Assembly: GCA_025201805.1 (NCBI GenBank)
Contig: MU619255.1
Location: 113,034 to 177,033, forward strand
Source of the DNA: Parasitella parasitica
Lineage: Eukaryota; Mucoromycota; Mucoromycetes; Mucorales; Mucoraceae
DNA: 64,000 nucleotides
Reading direction: 5' to 3'
Below the pieces are notes generated by a model, which saw only the letters and a program-made list of their open reading frames with translations, was not told the origin of the DNA and ran no database searches. The position numbers and the translations under genes were made by a program. Below are positions 37,410 through 48,443 of the stretch, piece after piece (positions within the stretch are counted from its first letter, which is position 1; each line of letters starts with the position of its first letter).

Positions 37410-39237
37410 TCAATAAGCTTTTCTTTTTTTTTTCTGAAAGATCTTGATGTTGTGGTTAGATTCCAAATGATAATCAAAGACTTGTTTGTCTGGCAAATGC
37501 TTGTCGCACTGGCTACAATAAAAGCGATGGTGGTTTGGGTTGATGGTAGCTTTAGGATTCAGGATTCGCTCTTTGGGTCTGACGGAATGAATTCGATACA
37601 AATGGTGCTTGAAAGCCACCTCAGAATCTGCTCGCTTATCACATTTGGCGCAGTAGAAATCAGGGCTCTTCAAATCAATGATGGCATCAGGGTTGGTAAA
37701 GGGTCGTTTTTTAAAGGGACCCAGCTGCATGTTGTGCATTTTCATACAGTGTTTACGATAGCTGAAATGAGTTTTCTTTTTTAATTTGCAGACGCGGCAG
37801 TAGAAACTGGCATCAAGAGGATCTGGGAGTTCTTTGTTTTCGGTAGATGGAGGATACATCCGGTGCTTTAATTTGAGGTGATCAAGGTAGAGTTCATTTT
37901 GCAAATAGATTCGCTTGCAGATCCGGCAGTAGTTGTTGGGATCCTCAGGATCAGGCTCGTCGTTATTAGGGTGTCTGGGCCCCACGCGAGGTTTTGTGAA
38001 GATGTGGTGAGCCAATTCAAGATGTTGGCGGAAAAAATGTCTAGTGCCTAACGTTTCGTCACAGTGTCGGCAGTAATAGTTGGGATCATGCAGATCGATT
38101 TCCACAGCACCGTCATGTTTTTCATTTGATTGCGGAGGGCCAAGCAGTTGATGGACATAACGCAAGTGTTCGTGATAACGTTCTCTTTTCCCAAACTTCT
38201 TATCACAAATGTTGCAATGGTTGTTGGGGTCTTCGGCATCGGGTACAGCAGAAGGGTGAGGAAATGGCTTCACGGGTTTAATAGGATGGTAGTATCGACA
38301 ATGGTTCGCATATTCGTAAACGTACTCACAGGTTATGTGGCATACTCTACAGAACAGGTTGATATCATGGCGGTCAGGCTGATCATTTGCTACCGACGCC
38401 CTTACACCATGCTTATAGACGCAGTGATCATGGAACACTTTCCTGCTTGTGAATGTGTATTCACAGGATCTACAATAACAATCTGGATCGTCCCACTCGG
38501 GCAAGTAGTCTGGGTGCTTTATCCTGATGATCTTTTTGACTACCGTTCTAGCGGGACGGCTCGCGCTGTGTGTGTCCTCCATGTGGCGACGATAGCTGAT
38601 TAGATACGGGAAGCTTTTTTGGCATAAATTGCAGAACAAACTATCATCGTCGATGATGGGGACACTTGCATTAGCCTGTGCCATTTTCTTTGACGGAATG
38701 ACTATTAGATGGTGCCCGCCCCTCAAGTGGGTTAAATAACTGTTTCTTGATTGAAACTTCTTTCTGCATGGTCGACAGGTACTGCTACTGTTATAGATAT
38801 CTGGCTCCACCCAGACATTTTTGACGCTCGTTCCTTTGTACGGTATATGGTGTTTTGTTTTACGGTGCGCTATCCACAATACATAAGTTGTCAGTTTTGC
38901 ACTGCACTTGTCACATTGGTAGTAATATTCTTGTTTTTTGGGTTGTTTACGCTCTATTCAACGGATTTAGTATATCTATTGATTGTATTGCCGCATTTTA
39001 CCAATGTGGAGGAGGCAGAAACTTACCTTTCGTGGGTATTGGAACAGAGCTTGGTTTACTACTGGCACTTATGATGTTGGTTTCATCGGCAGGCGTCTGC
39101 ACTTCCTGATCCATTGAAGTATCAGGATCTGCACTGCTGCTAGAATCAACTACATCATCTGTAGCAGCAGCAACAGCAACAACAACAACAGCAGCAGCAG
39201 CAGCAGCTATAGAGCGCGTGTAGCTCCTTGTTTTCAT
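37410..39237 (-). CDS. C2H2 zinc-finger array protein (about 11 fingers)
   Basis: Exons complement(39027..39237) and complement(37410..38953) give 584 residues. The first 70 residues contain an Ala/Val run and an acidic Ser-rich segment. Then come 11 CxxC...H...H units spaced about 40-50 residues apart, for example CNLCQKSFPYLISYRRHMED, CNICDKKFGKRERYHEHLRY and CRICKRIYLQNELYLDHLKL. They are separated by proline-rich linkers ending in a recurring DPNNYC or DPDCYC motif. The linkers are far longer than the TGEKP linker of standard DNA-binding arrays. The tail is KIFQKKKRKAY, a likely nuclear signal. The family is unknown to me; nucleic-acid binding is inferred. Confidence 0.88.
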
Positions 39238-39300
39238 TTTTATAACGTGAAGTAAAAAAAAAGATGAAAAGCAAAGAAAAACCTTCTTGAAAGCGTTTCG

Positions 39301-39308
39301 TATTTATA
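39301..39308 (-). promoter_or_regulatory. Candidate TATA box for the zinc-finger array gene
   Basis: On the minus strand this reads TATAAATA, 64 nt upstream of the ATG at 39237. Confidence 0.45.
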
Positions 39309-40722
39309 GCGGGACAAGGGATTAACGTGATTTTGGCATCAAACAATTGACAAATCAGGGTTACTGGTAAACACGGTCGATATGAAGACGCGCGTGGATT
39401 TATATCAAAGATATGAAATGACAAGTATTTGTATATGCTCTCAGTATCGGCCTGGTTAAGCAGAATAATAGCCAGAAACTTCCTGGATTATACCTTTTTT
39501 TTTTTTTTTTTGTACCTTCATTATCTGTAACAAAATTCTTCCAAAGCTGCCATTAACAGGCGCCACACAAACAATAAATGAGATCAACGATTTAGTATTA
39601 AACTTAGATAAAATGTCATGATATATACCTGTGCATAGCAACCCATATTAGATTTACAGTGGTTGATAAATACTAATTTGATCAGGTCAAATACTCTCTT
39701 GCCTTCGTTCTGTGAGAAAATGTATGCATGTACACATGAAATGCTTGATATAAAATCCATTTTTTTTTTTTTTTTTTGCATCCTAAAAACCTGCAACAAG
39801 TACCATAGCTACGAAAGCGCTATCAAGTGGTTACTGAGCATATACTAAGCTTTGCAATCACAACGAGCTTGTTTTCACTGCAGCTTTGATGGTCGAATTT
39901 ATCCCCTTTTTGGCCGCTGGAATCGGCCGGAACTACACCAAATGATTTCTCAGAATTTCTCCATGTTACTTGATGCTTTTCCGCCAAAAAAATAGTCGAT
40001 GAAAAAATCATCGATTTTTGGCAAAATCTCATGAGGGTCCACAAAGAAAAATCCATCAAAATCACTATTTCTCAAATTTGACCACGAAAACAAAGATTTT
40101 TACTACTGTATGTATTAACTGAAAATAACCCGAAAGACGCCAGGATGCACATAAAATTGCCATTTCAAGTAATATTTATGCAAAACAAAGACTTTCAGCC
40201 ATAAAACGCGTTTTCTTTTAATCGCAAGTTACTCAAAATTTTTGGTGAACTTTTTGATTTTATTTTGTACCATTAGATGCAAAATTAAATTTTCTACAAA
40301 CTTACTTAGTACTTTTATGTATGCTAACTTGGCTCATATTGGAGATATCAATGAAAAAAGCCTGAAACAAATTCATTTTTTGCTTCCATTGACCAAATCT
40401 AGCAAAATCAGAACCAATTGTAAAACGGAGTTTGAATGGTGTCTGGCGGCCATAGTTGCACTGCCATAAACGATGGAACAAAAGACACGGTACGAATGCC
40501 AACTGACATAAGTAAGGCCATACTCTGTAGTTATTTGGTATTGAATAAATAAGATTTTATGGAAATTTCCTATATTGAAGATGCGACTACTTATTTTAGT
40601 TAAAATTCCAAATGTCCTATTGTGTGGAAAAAAGTATCTGTCAGCATAAATTACTGGGACCTATTGACACCGCTCGAGAGACTGCCCTGATAATTCACCT
40701 CTTTTGTTGCAATATCCATAGT
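39309..40722. other. Intergenic region, possibly old repeat
   Basis: No gene is supported. The stretch 39900-40500 has a texture unlike simple spacer: many AAAATC/GATTTT words and a small hairpin (TCGATGA, five A, TCATCGA at 39996-40014). It may be an old transposon remnant, but no coding or terminal repeat was found. Confidence 0.35.
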
Positions 40723-41876
40723 ATGCCAGAATACAAACCGTTTCCGTTAGCTCCCAAGATTACTACTATAATCAAATCTATCTATAAAATAGAATCAGAT
40801 CAAGAGGCTTGCCAGCCTCGCATTGTTCGAGACTTTTTCGATAAAGCTGCAGAGCAAATCGAGGCCGCTCCCGTAGAAAAGGAAGACCGCGAAATCGTCT
40901 ACAACAACATCCAGGTAAACATCTCGATTCTTCGTCCTCTCGGGTCCAGGGATAAGGTGCTGCCCGTTATCATGTTCTTGTAAAATTTATATAAATTTTC
41001 AATGAAAATGCAAAGTTGATTTTGACGAGTCTTCTGTAGGCATGGTGGTGGATGGGTATTTGGAAGCTACAATAGTCATAAAATTCTCACAAATGAGGTA
41101 AGACTTGTGAAGATACTTACATCAAGCAACGCTGTTTTAAGCGAAAGTCATTTAACAATATACATGTAGCTGGTGAATTTGATACCTGCCTGTGTGATTT
41201 TTGTCCATTATACGTTGAGTCCGGAAGTCAAATATCCCATTGCATTGGAAGAATGTTATGCTGCTCTCTGCTGGATTCAGGAAAATGCTGCTTCTATCCA
41301 TGTTGATCCTCATCGTTTGGCTGTATCAGGCGATTCTGCCGGCGGTAATTTGTGTGCCGCCCTCACAAGTATGATTTTACACACTTGCGTATGATATAAA
41401 AGTGTAATAACATCTTGTGTACAACAGTTCTTGCAAAAAGTCGCCAGAATAAGGGTATATCGTACCAAGTCCTTTACTATCCTGTCCTTGATGTCGATTT
41501 TTACAACGAATCTTACAACCAAAACAAGGACAATGTATTTCTGCCTCGCACGACAATGCAGTATGTTTGGGATGCCTATACCCGTGTAGACCAATATGCT
41601 TTGCCTACTGTAGTACCTATGTCAGCAGCTGTGGAGGCTTTGCAGGACCTACCACCCGCGCTTGTCATCACTGCAGAGTCTGATGTCTTAAGATCAGAAG
41701 GCGAGGCGTACGCTAAGAAGCTAAACGAGGCTGGCGTAGATGCTCTTTGCGTCAGATACAATGGCATTGGCCACGGGTTTGTTACTATGCCTATTTTGAG
41801 ACCCCAAGGAATAGCTGCGATTGAGCAAACAGTTGCTTTACTTGGAAAGCACTGGAGTTCAGGCACCAAGTTATAA
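40723..41876 (+). CDS. Alpha/beta hydrolase, HSL/arylacetamide deacetylase type
   Basis: Exons 40723..40979, 41040..41097, 41170..41368 and 41428..41876 give 320 residues. The oxyanion-hole motif HGGGW is at residues 87-91 and the nucleophile elbow GDSAGG at 159-164 (Ser161). Asp257 in AESDVLRSEG and His287 in GIGHGF complete the triad. This is the hormone-sensitive-lipase-like class (PF07859), which cleaves short-chain esters. There is no signal peptide or anchor. The real substrate cannot be told. The next gene, also an alpha/beta hydrolase but from another family, lies 395 nt downstream on the same strand. Confidence 0.9.
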
Positions 41877-42270
41877 CCAATTTCAATAAAAATAATGGCT
41901 AAATACAACATGGATAGAAACTTCTGCATATTTAGCTTTAAGACCCCTAAAATCAATAGTTTTCGCTTGTTTCGCAACTGTCATTATTCCTATTTTGATA
42001 GTAGATCATACACAAAGGATCTAATTTAATCCCAAAAGGAATTGGAGAATGGGACAGGGGATTCGGCTTTCAAATGAGCATCATTTAACCATAATACAAA
42101 CCTTTTAACGCACAAATGCAAACTGTTTTCTTTACGAAATGTTATCGCTTTTGCAAAGGATAAGACCAGTCGGGGTCCATAAAAAAGTTCCCTTCCAAAA
42201 CATCACATGTAAGGCACGAAAACAGCAGCAATACCTCTTTTTTACCACGCTCAACAACCAACAAAACAAA
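41877..42270. other. Short intergenic region with possible upstream start
   Basis: Contains AATAAA at 41886-41891, a likely poly(A) signal of the preceding gene. It also holds an in-frame ATG at 42139 for the next gene. Confidence 0.5.
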
Positions 42271-43976
42271 ATGATAAATCCTCTCGACGACCGTTCCGTC
42301 GAGTCCTTTTTGATACCGGGCGCTCAAGTATTTGACAGATACTTTAATTGTCCACTTGGTATATTCATAAAAAAAAAAAAAAACGCACTCTAGTCATAGC
42401 AGTATCCGTCGTCTAATTTGTTATGCGTGTCTTTTTCCTATTCTGCAGACTATGCAAATGAAAACACTAGCCCCAAGATCAAGATTTTCGTCAGGCATTT
42501 GGTGCCTGTTGACAATGTCTCCTCCATCAAGAAAATGCCATTTTTTCTCTATTTACAGGTGCTGACGAGATCTCGTGTATGGTACAAATGTTACTTATTC
42601 TTTTCCGCCATTTAGGGAGGCCCAGGCTTCGAATGTGCCCTGCCTGGAAGCGGAACATCTGGCTGGATCAAGGTCGCATTTGAAAAGGGTTACCAGGTCC
42701 TTTTGCTCGACCAACGTGGCACTGGGCTCTCATCTCAAGTGTCTGCTGAAGCTCTTGATGCATTGTTCAAAACTGACCGGGAGAAGGCTGATTATCTCGC
42801 TCATTTCCGTGCAGATAGTATCGTACGAGATTGCGAGACTATCCGCAAGCAGTTGACAGCGGGCAGGTCCAATTCTGACAGCGAAGAAAGTCGTATCACG
42901 CTCTTGGGCCAGAGTTTTGGCGGTTTCTGTATTACTACTTACCTATCTTTGTTGTAAGTTGGTCATGTCTACCATCCAATTAATAACTAAATTATGCTCC
43001 ATAGCCCCCAATCCGTTCAACATGCATATATCACTGGAGGTGTTCCACCTCTTGTAGACAACCCTGACAAGGTGTACAGAGCATTGTATCCTCGCATGCT
43101 GAAAAAGAATAAGCTATACTACAAGAGGTTCCCCAAAGACATTGATCGCGTACGTCAGATTCACGCCTACTTGAGCAAAAACCAGGTCTCTTTACCCAAT
43201 GGAGGTACCCTTTCAGTGCGTCGATTTCTCCAATTAGGCATTGCCTTTGGCGGTGCCGGAGGATACGATTCCCTGCACAACATAGTTCAAGCTGCAGCTC
43301 ATGATCTCGATCGCTTAGGCAGACTTAGTTACCGCACTCTCAATACCATTCAGGAAACGCAGAGCTGGGACACTAACGTTATTTACGCTATTCTCCACGA
43401 AGCCATCTACTGCCAAGCAAATCAGTCAAGCCGCTGGTCTGCTGAACGTGTGTTGCAAGAAGAGCCTTTTTCGACTGAATTTGAATGGCGTTTTGAGAAT
43501 CTAAAGCAAGGCCAGCCCATCTACTTTACTGGTGAGACTATATATCCTTTCATGCTAGATGACTTTGCTGAACTGCGCCCCCTAAAGGGTGTCGCTAACT
43601 TGTTGGCTGAAAAGAAATGGGGTCAATTGTATGATACCAAGGTATTGAATCAATTGGAAGGACCTCAGGTTGCCGGTGTTAGCTATTTTGATGATATGTA
43701 AATGGGTAAAAATATGAGTCTGTTTTGCATAGTCTAATTCAAATGCTTGTAAATAGGTATGTTGACCGTGAACTGTCAGAGCACACTGCCAGCGAGATAA
43801 ATGGCTTTCAACAATGGATCACAAATGAATTTGCCCACAAGTAAGTAGTAATGCCAAATTTGTGGCGCTAGTCAGTTGACACTTTGTGTTCCTTCAGTGG
43901 TCTTCGTGTTGATGGAGAGCGAGTCTTGGGCTATTTGATGAAGCTTGCAAAAGGCGATGAGGCATATAACCGTTAA
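42271..43976 (+). CDS. Proline iminopeptidase-like peptidase (family S33)
   Basis: Exons 42271..42358, 42449..42558, 42616..42953, 43005..43697, 43757..43840 and 43898..43976 give 463 residues. Typical S33 motifs are GGPG (67-70), LDQRGTGLSS (97-106) and LLGQSFGG with nucleophile Ser166. The conserved fungal C-terminal block is YFTGETIYPFMLDDFAELRP, later SYFDDMYVDREL. Enzymes of this group remove N-terminal proline from peptides. An in-frame ATG at 42139 would add 44 residues rich in Arg, Lys, Gln and Thr (LLQRIRPVGVHKK), which could be a mitochondrial presequence, so dual products are possible. Confidence 0.92.
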
Positions 43977-44399
43977 ATGTATATCAAATGCGACATGCCC
44001 ATTTTACTCGTATTGAATAAACACTGGTCTGGTTTGAGCAGCAGTATGATTCAATATCCAACTGATCGTAATCTTTCTCTACAAAGTTTTTCTCCCCTAC
44101 GATTATACATCAAAACACCTTGTTTTGAGTAAAACCTTTGAGTTTGTTTCCCAACCCAACTGCAAAAAGTAATTCATCAAATAGCACCCCATACATGGTA
44201 CGGCGCAAGGTTTGTGAGGCAATAACAGCCACTATCATTCGCTATGTAGTAGTGATTGATTTGCTTGCATATGTTGTTCCCAGCAAGGGCTTTATTTCTT
44301 TTCCGCAGTAGCAGTAGTTTCAGCACACAGATTCCATGTCCTGTTACTACCGTATCAGTTGGCAAGCTGTGTATTATGATCACACTTAAAATACATATG

Positions 44400-45063
44400 T
44401 ACGTATATCACCGCAGACGTGTTTCTTGGAACACTATCTCCACAGCATTTTTGATCCAGTCCTTGCCAGCTTTGTTCGTATTCAGAGATCAAGCGCAGGC
44501 CATGATATATTTTCTTGCTTAGCTTTATTTGCGGAAGGGTACATTTGAGTAAAGCTAGCTATGGCGCAGCCTTTGTCTTTGGTGATGCAGCTGCAGCCTC
44601 AGGCATATTTGCCATCAGCGTCTTCCCTGCCAGCATCTTCTTTGCTACTATTGTTCAAATGCTGTACCATTCCTTGGGTCTTGTAGAAACTCTATGTTGT
44701 CTGCATGGCTGTGTTGACGATAAGGATTTGGTTACAGTAAGAAGATCGATGGCAACCAAGATCTGAGCTAGCGAATTAGTCGTTTACGAGGCATTGACAA
44801 CAACTTACAAGGGGACTGTGTCTGTCAGATCAGAGCTGGTTGCTACATATGCTTTGTATGGGTTTGCCAATCTGGATTATGCAAGTTGGTTTTTTGGGCA
44901 CACTTGCGCCAACAAGAGCTGGCGAAATCTCATCTTTGGGTATTTCTGCGCTGATTTGTGGCTCTTCAAGTACATGGATATCTGCTTCCATTGCTGGCTT
45001 GTTAATTTAGTAACCATTGCTCGTACATACGGTTTTATTTCCGAATTGCTATATCTACTGTAG
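44400..45063 (+). pseudogene. Decayed concentrative nucleoside transporter (CNT)
   Basis: Three recognisable CNT pieces remain in order. WNTISTAFLIQSLPALFVFR (frame of 44256-44522) matches the first gate helix. After a frame change near 44515, GAAFVFGDAAAASGIFAISV and then FPASIFFATIVQMLYHSLG follow. After a stop at 44764 come ELVVYEALTTTYKG and VSVRSELVATYALYGFANL, the C-terminal signature. The central 150-200 residues normally between these blocks are absent. The product would carry substrates such as uridine or adenosine with protons or sodium, but this copy cannot work. Confidence 0.8.
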
Positions 45064-45583
45064 TAAGGCTACATTTACTCGAACGATTTGAACTATATGT
45101 TGCAATTAGCAAATGTTTAAATATTATTGCCACAGAATTACATAGCAAGTAATACGGTTTCGACTGGGTATAGAATCAACCAATAACTAAATCGTATAGA
45201 AAGTCATTGATATCTTATTCAAGACGTTCGTATCGTGCTTTTGCGCCTTATAAAGTCGAATTTCCCGTTACATAAACTCGCCACATTGTTACATCGACTT
45301 CCGACAATCAGAAGGAAAAGCTGGAGCAACACTCACTAATTCTATTATACTAAACCTCAATGCCACTATAAAACCAGATAATTGATTCTACAATTGTGTG
45401 AGACTTTTTAAAGAGTTTCTCTCTAAACAATGCTTTTGCAGTGAATATACACTCAAAGATAATGTTGTTCAAGCGTTCATGTGTAACAAGGCACATAACC
45501 TTGATCCAAATCACTCAAATATATATGGATGACCAATAATTGCAATTGTTGCCACACATTTTCTTCTTCTTTAATTTTTCAAC
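45064..45583. other. Intergenic region upstream of the Kre9-like gene
   Basis: AT-rich, no open frame. Presumed promoter of the gene at 45584. Confidence 0.45.
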
Positions 45584-46985
45584 ATGAAGCCTACTTTAAA
45601 ATCATTGCTGTTACTAGGATTAGCGACAAGCTGTTGGTTTCAAGCCAGCACCGGGTTTACAATGTCTATAATGAGCACCACAAACATTTGGCCAGGCAGT
45701 GCCGTTCTAGTACAATGGCAGAATGGCGCCCGAAATGTCAATGTGATGTTGGCAGTCCAAGACAAAGACGGCACTCTTTCTCCAGTGGGGCAAACTACTT
45801 TCAACGTGGCTCCTTCTGGCCCTACAATCATTCGCATCAACAGCGACACACCTACAGGCCGAAACTACTTCTTTGTCGCTGAAGACATAGTAGATCCTAG
45901 TAATTACACAAGTGTGGGTCCTTTTGCTATATACGATCCGTTTGGAGATGCCCATCCTACAAATTCGATTGCTGCTACTGCTACAGAAAGATTCTTGACA
46001 GATTCACCTACGACTGCTTCATCACCAACACCCACTGGCACCACTAGCGTACGCAGCAAATCTACAGATACAGCAACTAATGACTCCAATGAAAACAACA
46101 GAGAATCCCCCACTCGTTTTATTCTTGGTGTGGTTCAAATTGTTGGCATTGTTATTGGTTGTGTTGCTGCCGTTATCCTTGGAGCAATTGTATATGTGGT
46201 AAGCAATTTTTGTGCAATTAGATCAGTAGCCCTGAGTAGCTCACCATTTTTTTCATTTTTTTTTTTTTTTTCCATTACAGTGTATATTCAAAAAAAGATC
46301 CAGCTTCACACCTAAACGGCCATTGTACCCTCCTGCGCCTATGAATATGGGTGGCGGTCCTAGCCGCATGCCAGGAGTACCAATTTCTATGATTTCGCCC
46401 ACAACGAAAAAACAATCTATCAAGAAACCTGCTGCAAGTCCCATATCCTCAGATACCATGCAACAGAACACAACTATCAATATGAGCGCCGATTTATCGT
46501 ACACTCACAGCATGCCAAATCACTCGCCTCACGCAGTAGCACCTCCACAACAGGCATATCATTACTATGGAAACAATGGAATGTATTATGAAAACCCTGT
46601 ACAGTATCCCAGTCAGGATACAATGCCAGTACCTACGCATTTCAGTGGCTCGACATATCCCTCGTCGTTTACCTACACGCAGCAGCAACCACTGCATCCT
46701 CCTCAAATGCAGCCTGCTGATACCGCCAACTATTTGAACTATCTCCCTTCTCCTCCCCTTTTCAATTCCTCGCCTAAACCAGACGCCAATGAGCTTGATA
46801 ACAAAACTGAGCAAAAGCCAGTGACATTATCTACTGCTCAAAAGACACAACTCGCAGCTGGGTCCAAGACTGAGCAGGCTGAATCGACTCTAGCAGAAAG
46901 ATTCGAGATCCCCGTCGTGGAAGCACGGCTTGAACAGCAGCACAACACTGCAAATCTTCTCCAAAAACCAAATACCAACTCTTGA
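45584..46985 (+). CDS. Kre9/Knh1-like extracellular domain membrane protein
   Basis: Exons 45584..46198 and 46281..46985 give 439 residues. A signal peptide (LKSLLLLGLATSCWFQAST) is followed by a beta-sandwich of the Kre9/Knh1 N-terminal type (NIWPGSAVLVQWQNGARNV, later SDTPTGRNYFFVAEDI). A Ser/Thr-rich stalk leads to one membrane helix (residues 178-205, IVGIVIGCVAAVILGAIVYV), and then a cytosolic Pro/Gln-rich tail of over 200 residues starts with basic residues (CIFKKRSSFTPKR). Most Knh-domain proteins in fungi are GPI-anchored or secreted; this one is a type I membrane protein, suggesting a cell-wall sensor. The intron sits exactly at the end of the membrane helix. Confidence 0.85.
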
Positions 46986-46986
46986 T

Positions 46987-47004
46987 AATAAAACTGCTTT
47001 TATT
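46987..47004. terminator. Two-way poly(A) signal between convergent genes
   Basis: The inverted repeat AATAAAA-CTGC-TTTTATT offers AATAAA on each strand. The plus-strand copy follows the TGA at 46983-46985 directly. The minus-strand copy overlaps the TAA stop codon of the SRP receptor gene. Confidence 0.6.
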
Positions 47005-47900
47005 GCACGATCCAGTCTTTAATCTTTTCTAGGTCTTGATTTTCAACAGAACATGATTCAAATTCGACATCATTATCTACATGATCAAATTTGAAATCTT
47101 CTCCTTCATAGCCCAGGAACGCTTCTTGCTCGTCACTCTCCTGTTGCTCAACCCGAGCTGTACGGGTTCCACGCAAGCGATTACTGTAAGAAGTTGAGTT
47201 AACTACGTAAAATAAGCCCTAAAGAGAGAGAAAAAAAAAAAGAACTCACAGTTCGGTTTCGAGCAAAACTTTGATTTTCTCGGTTGGTAAAGCAGTAATC
47301 ATATCAGCCTTATTGCAGGCAATCAAAATAGGCGTCCGCTGTTTCTGTACAATGGGCTTGGCTAACACATCGTACAGGTATTCTGCTACTGGTCTTATTT
47401 GTCTGCTTACGCTGGTACTGTCAATCACAAACACTATCGAGCGTGTAACAGGCAAGAAATCTGAAAATCTATAACGAACACGGTCATGACCTGGCATATC
47501 TACCAATTCAAAAATCTATCGCAGCTAAGCATCTTACTGACTTGGTGTTCTCCTGTATAGTTACCTTGTTGTTGATGGTGATTTGTCCTTCGTTTTCCTT
47601 CATTGAGGAAACTGTAGACCGATTCTTTCCATTTTTTAACTGCGTTGCGGTTAGAGATATGTTTTTCCTGTATTCAAAGCATCGCTTACTAGAATGTACA
47701 TGGCTGTTTTACCAGCATCGCCGATGCCTAATAGTAGAACTGTGTTTTTGTTCTGTTTTTTTGTGAATAGTGAGAGTCCAATGACTATATAAAGTTTACT
47801 TGAGAAGTATGTTTTACGTGTGTTTGAGCATTGAAATACCTGTAACAATCAACAGTACAGCAACCGCAACTGCAGCTTTTATCAAAAATGCATTATCCAT
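47000..47900 (-). CDS. SRPRB: Signal recognition particle receptor subunit beta
   Basis: Exons complement(47840..47900), complement(47690..47784), complement(47565..47639), complement(47250..47515) and complement(47000..47183) give 226 residues. One N-terminal membrane helix (FLIKAAVAVAVLLIVTVIGL) is followed by a basic linker and a small GTPase domain: GIGDAGKT (40-47), DMPGHDRVR (83 on) and CNKAD (144-148). SRP receptor beta anchors the alpha subunit on the ER for cotranslational targeting. The second exon's acceptor was chosen because it alone keeps the helix and basic linker in frame. The 3' end is only 14 nt from the convergent Kre9-like gene. Confidence 0.9.
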
Positions 47901-48443
47901 TATACCAAATGAAGAGAGAAAAAAAGATGAAAAAGTACAAAGGGTTAGTGGGGCTTTTTGAATTGTTTGAAAACCGTAGTTTAAAACCATCTTGATACAT
48001 GTGGAACATGCTCTTTCTTGTGATATCTTCAAACAAGAATAATACGATACATCTACGTGGCAGCGGGTCGAATGCACAAAATCTAATTCTTGCTATTTTT
48101 GCGTTGAATAATCCAATACTATATTATCACAAAACGTTTGGCTAAAATTGAGGGGTTACGCCAAAAACTTGTTGCCATCGAAACACCATTAATGAGTGCC
48201 CTGCAATTGCGTTCTACAGTTTACTCAATTACAAAATGGTGAATTTTGATTTAATGGCCTGTATTTAGAGACAATGGCGAAAAGTGCATAATAAACCTTT
48301 GGGGATGGATGCACTGTACACAATAATGAAAATAATTGACCAGGGTAGAAGATTAAAATGAAAGAGATATACAACAACATCAAACTATAGAAACTTAAAA
48401 TCTAGCTTCAGCCATCAGAAAATAGTAGAGAAAAATCACTCCT
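47901..48443. other. Intergenic region, no gene seen
   Basis: Promoter side of the SRP receptor gene and 3' side of the aldo-keto reductase gene. No coding sequence. Confidence 0.5.

Noticed and set aside
38130..38603. Plus-strand 157-residue frame within the zinc-finger gene
   Set aside because: It is the complement of repeated finger-coding sequence, and its Ile/Val-rich translation is a by-product.
46253..46504. Minus-strand 83-residue frame opposite the Kre9-like gene tail
   Set aside because: It is a shadow of the Pro-rich cytosolic tail, and the plus-strand model closes in frame across its intron.
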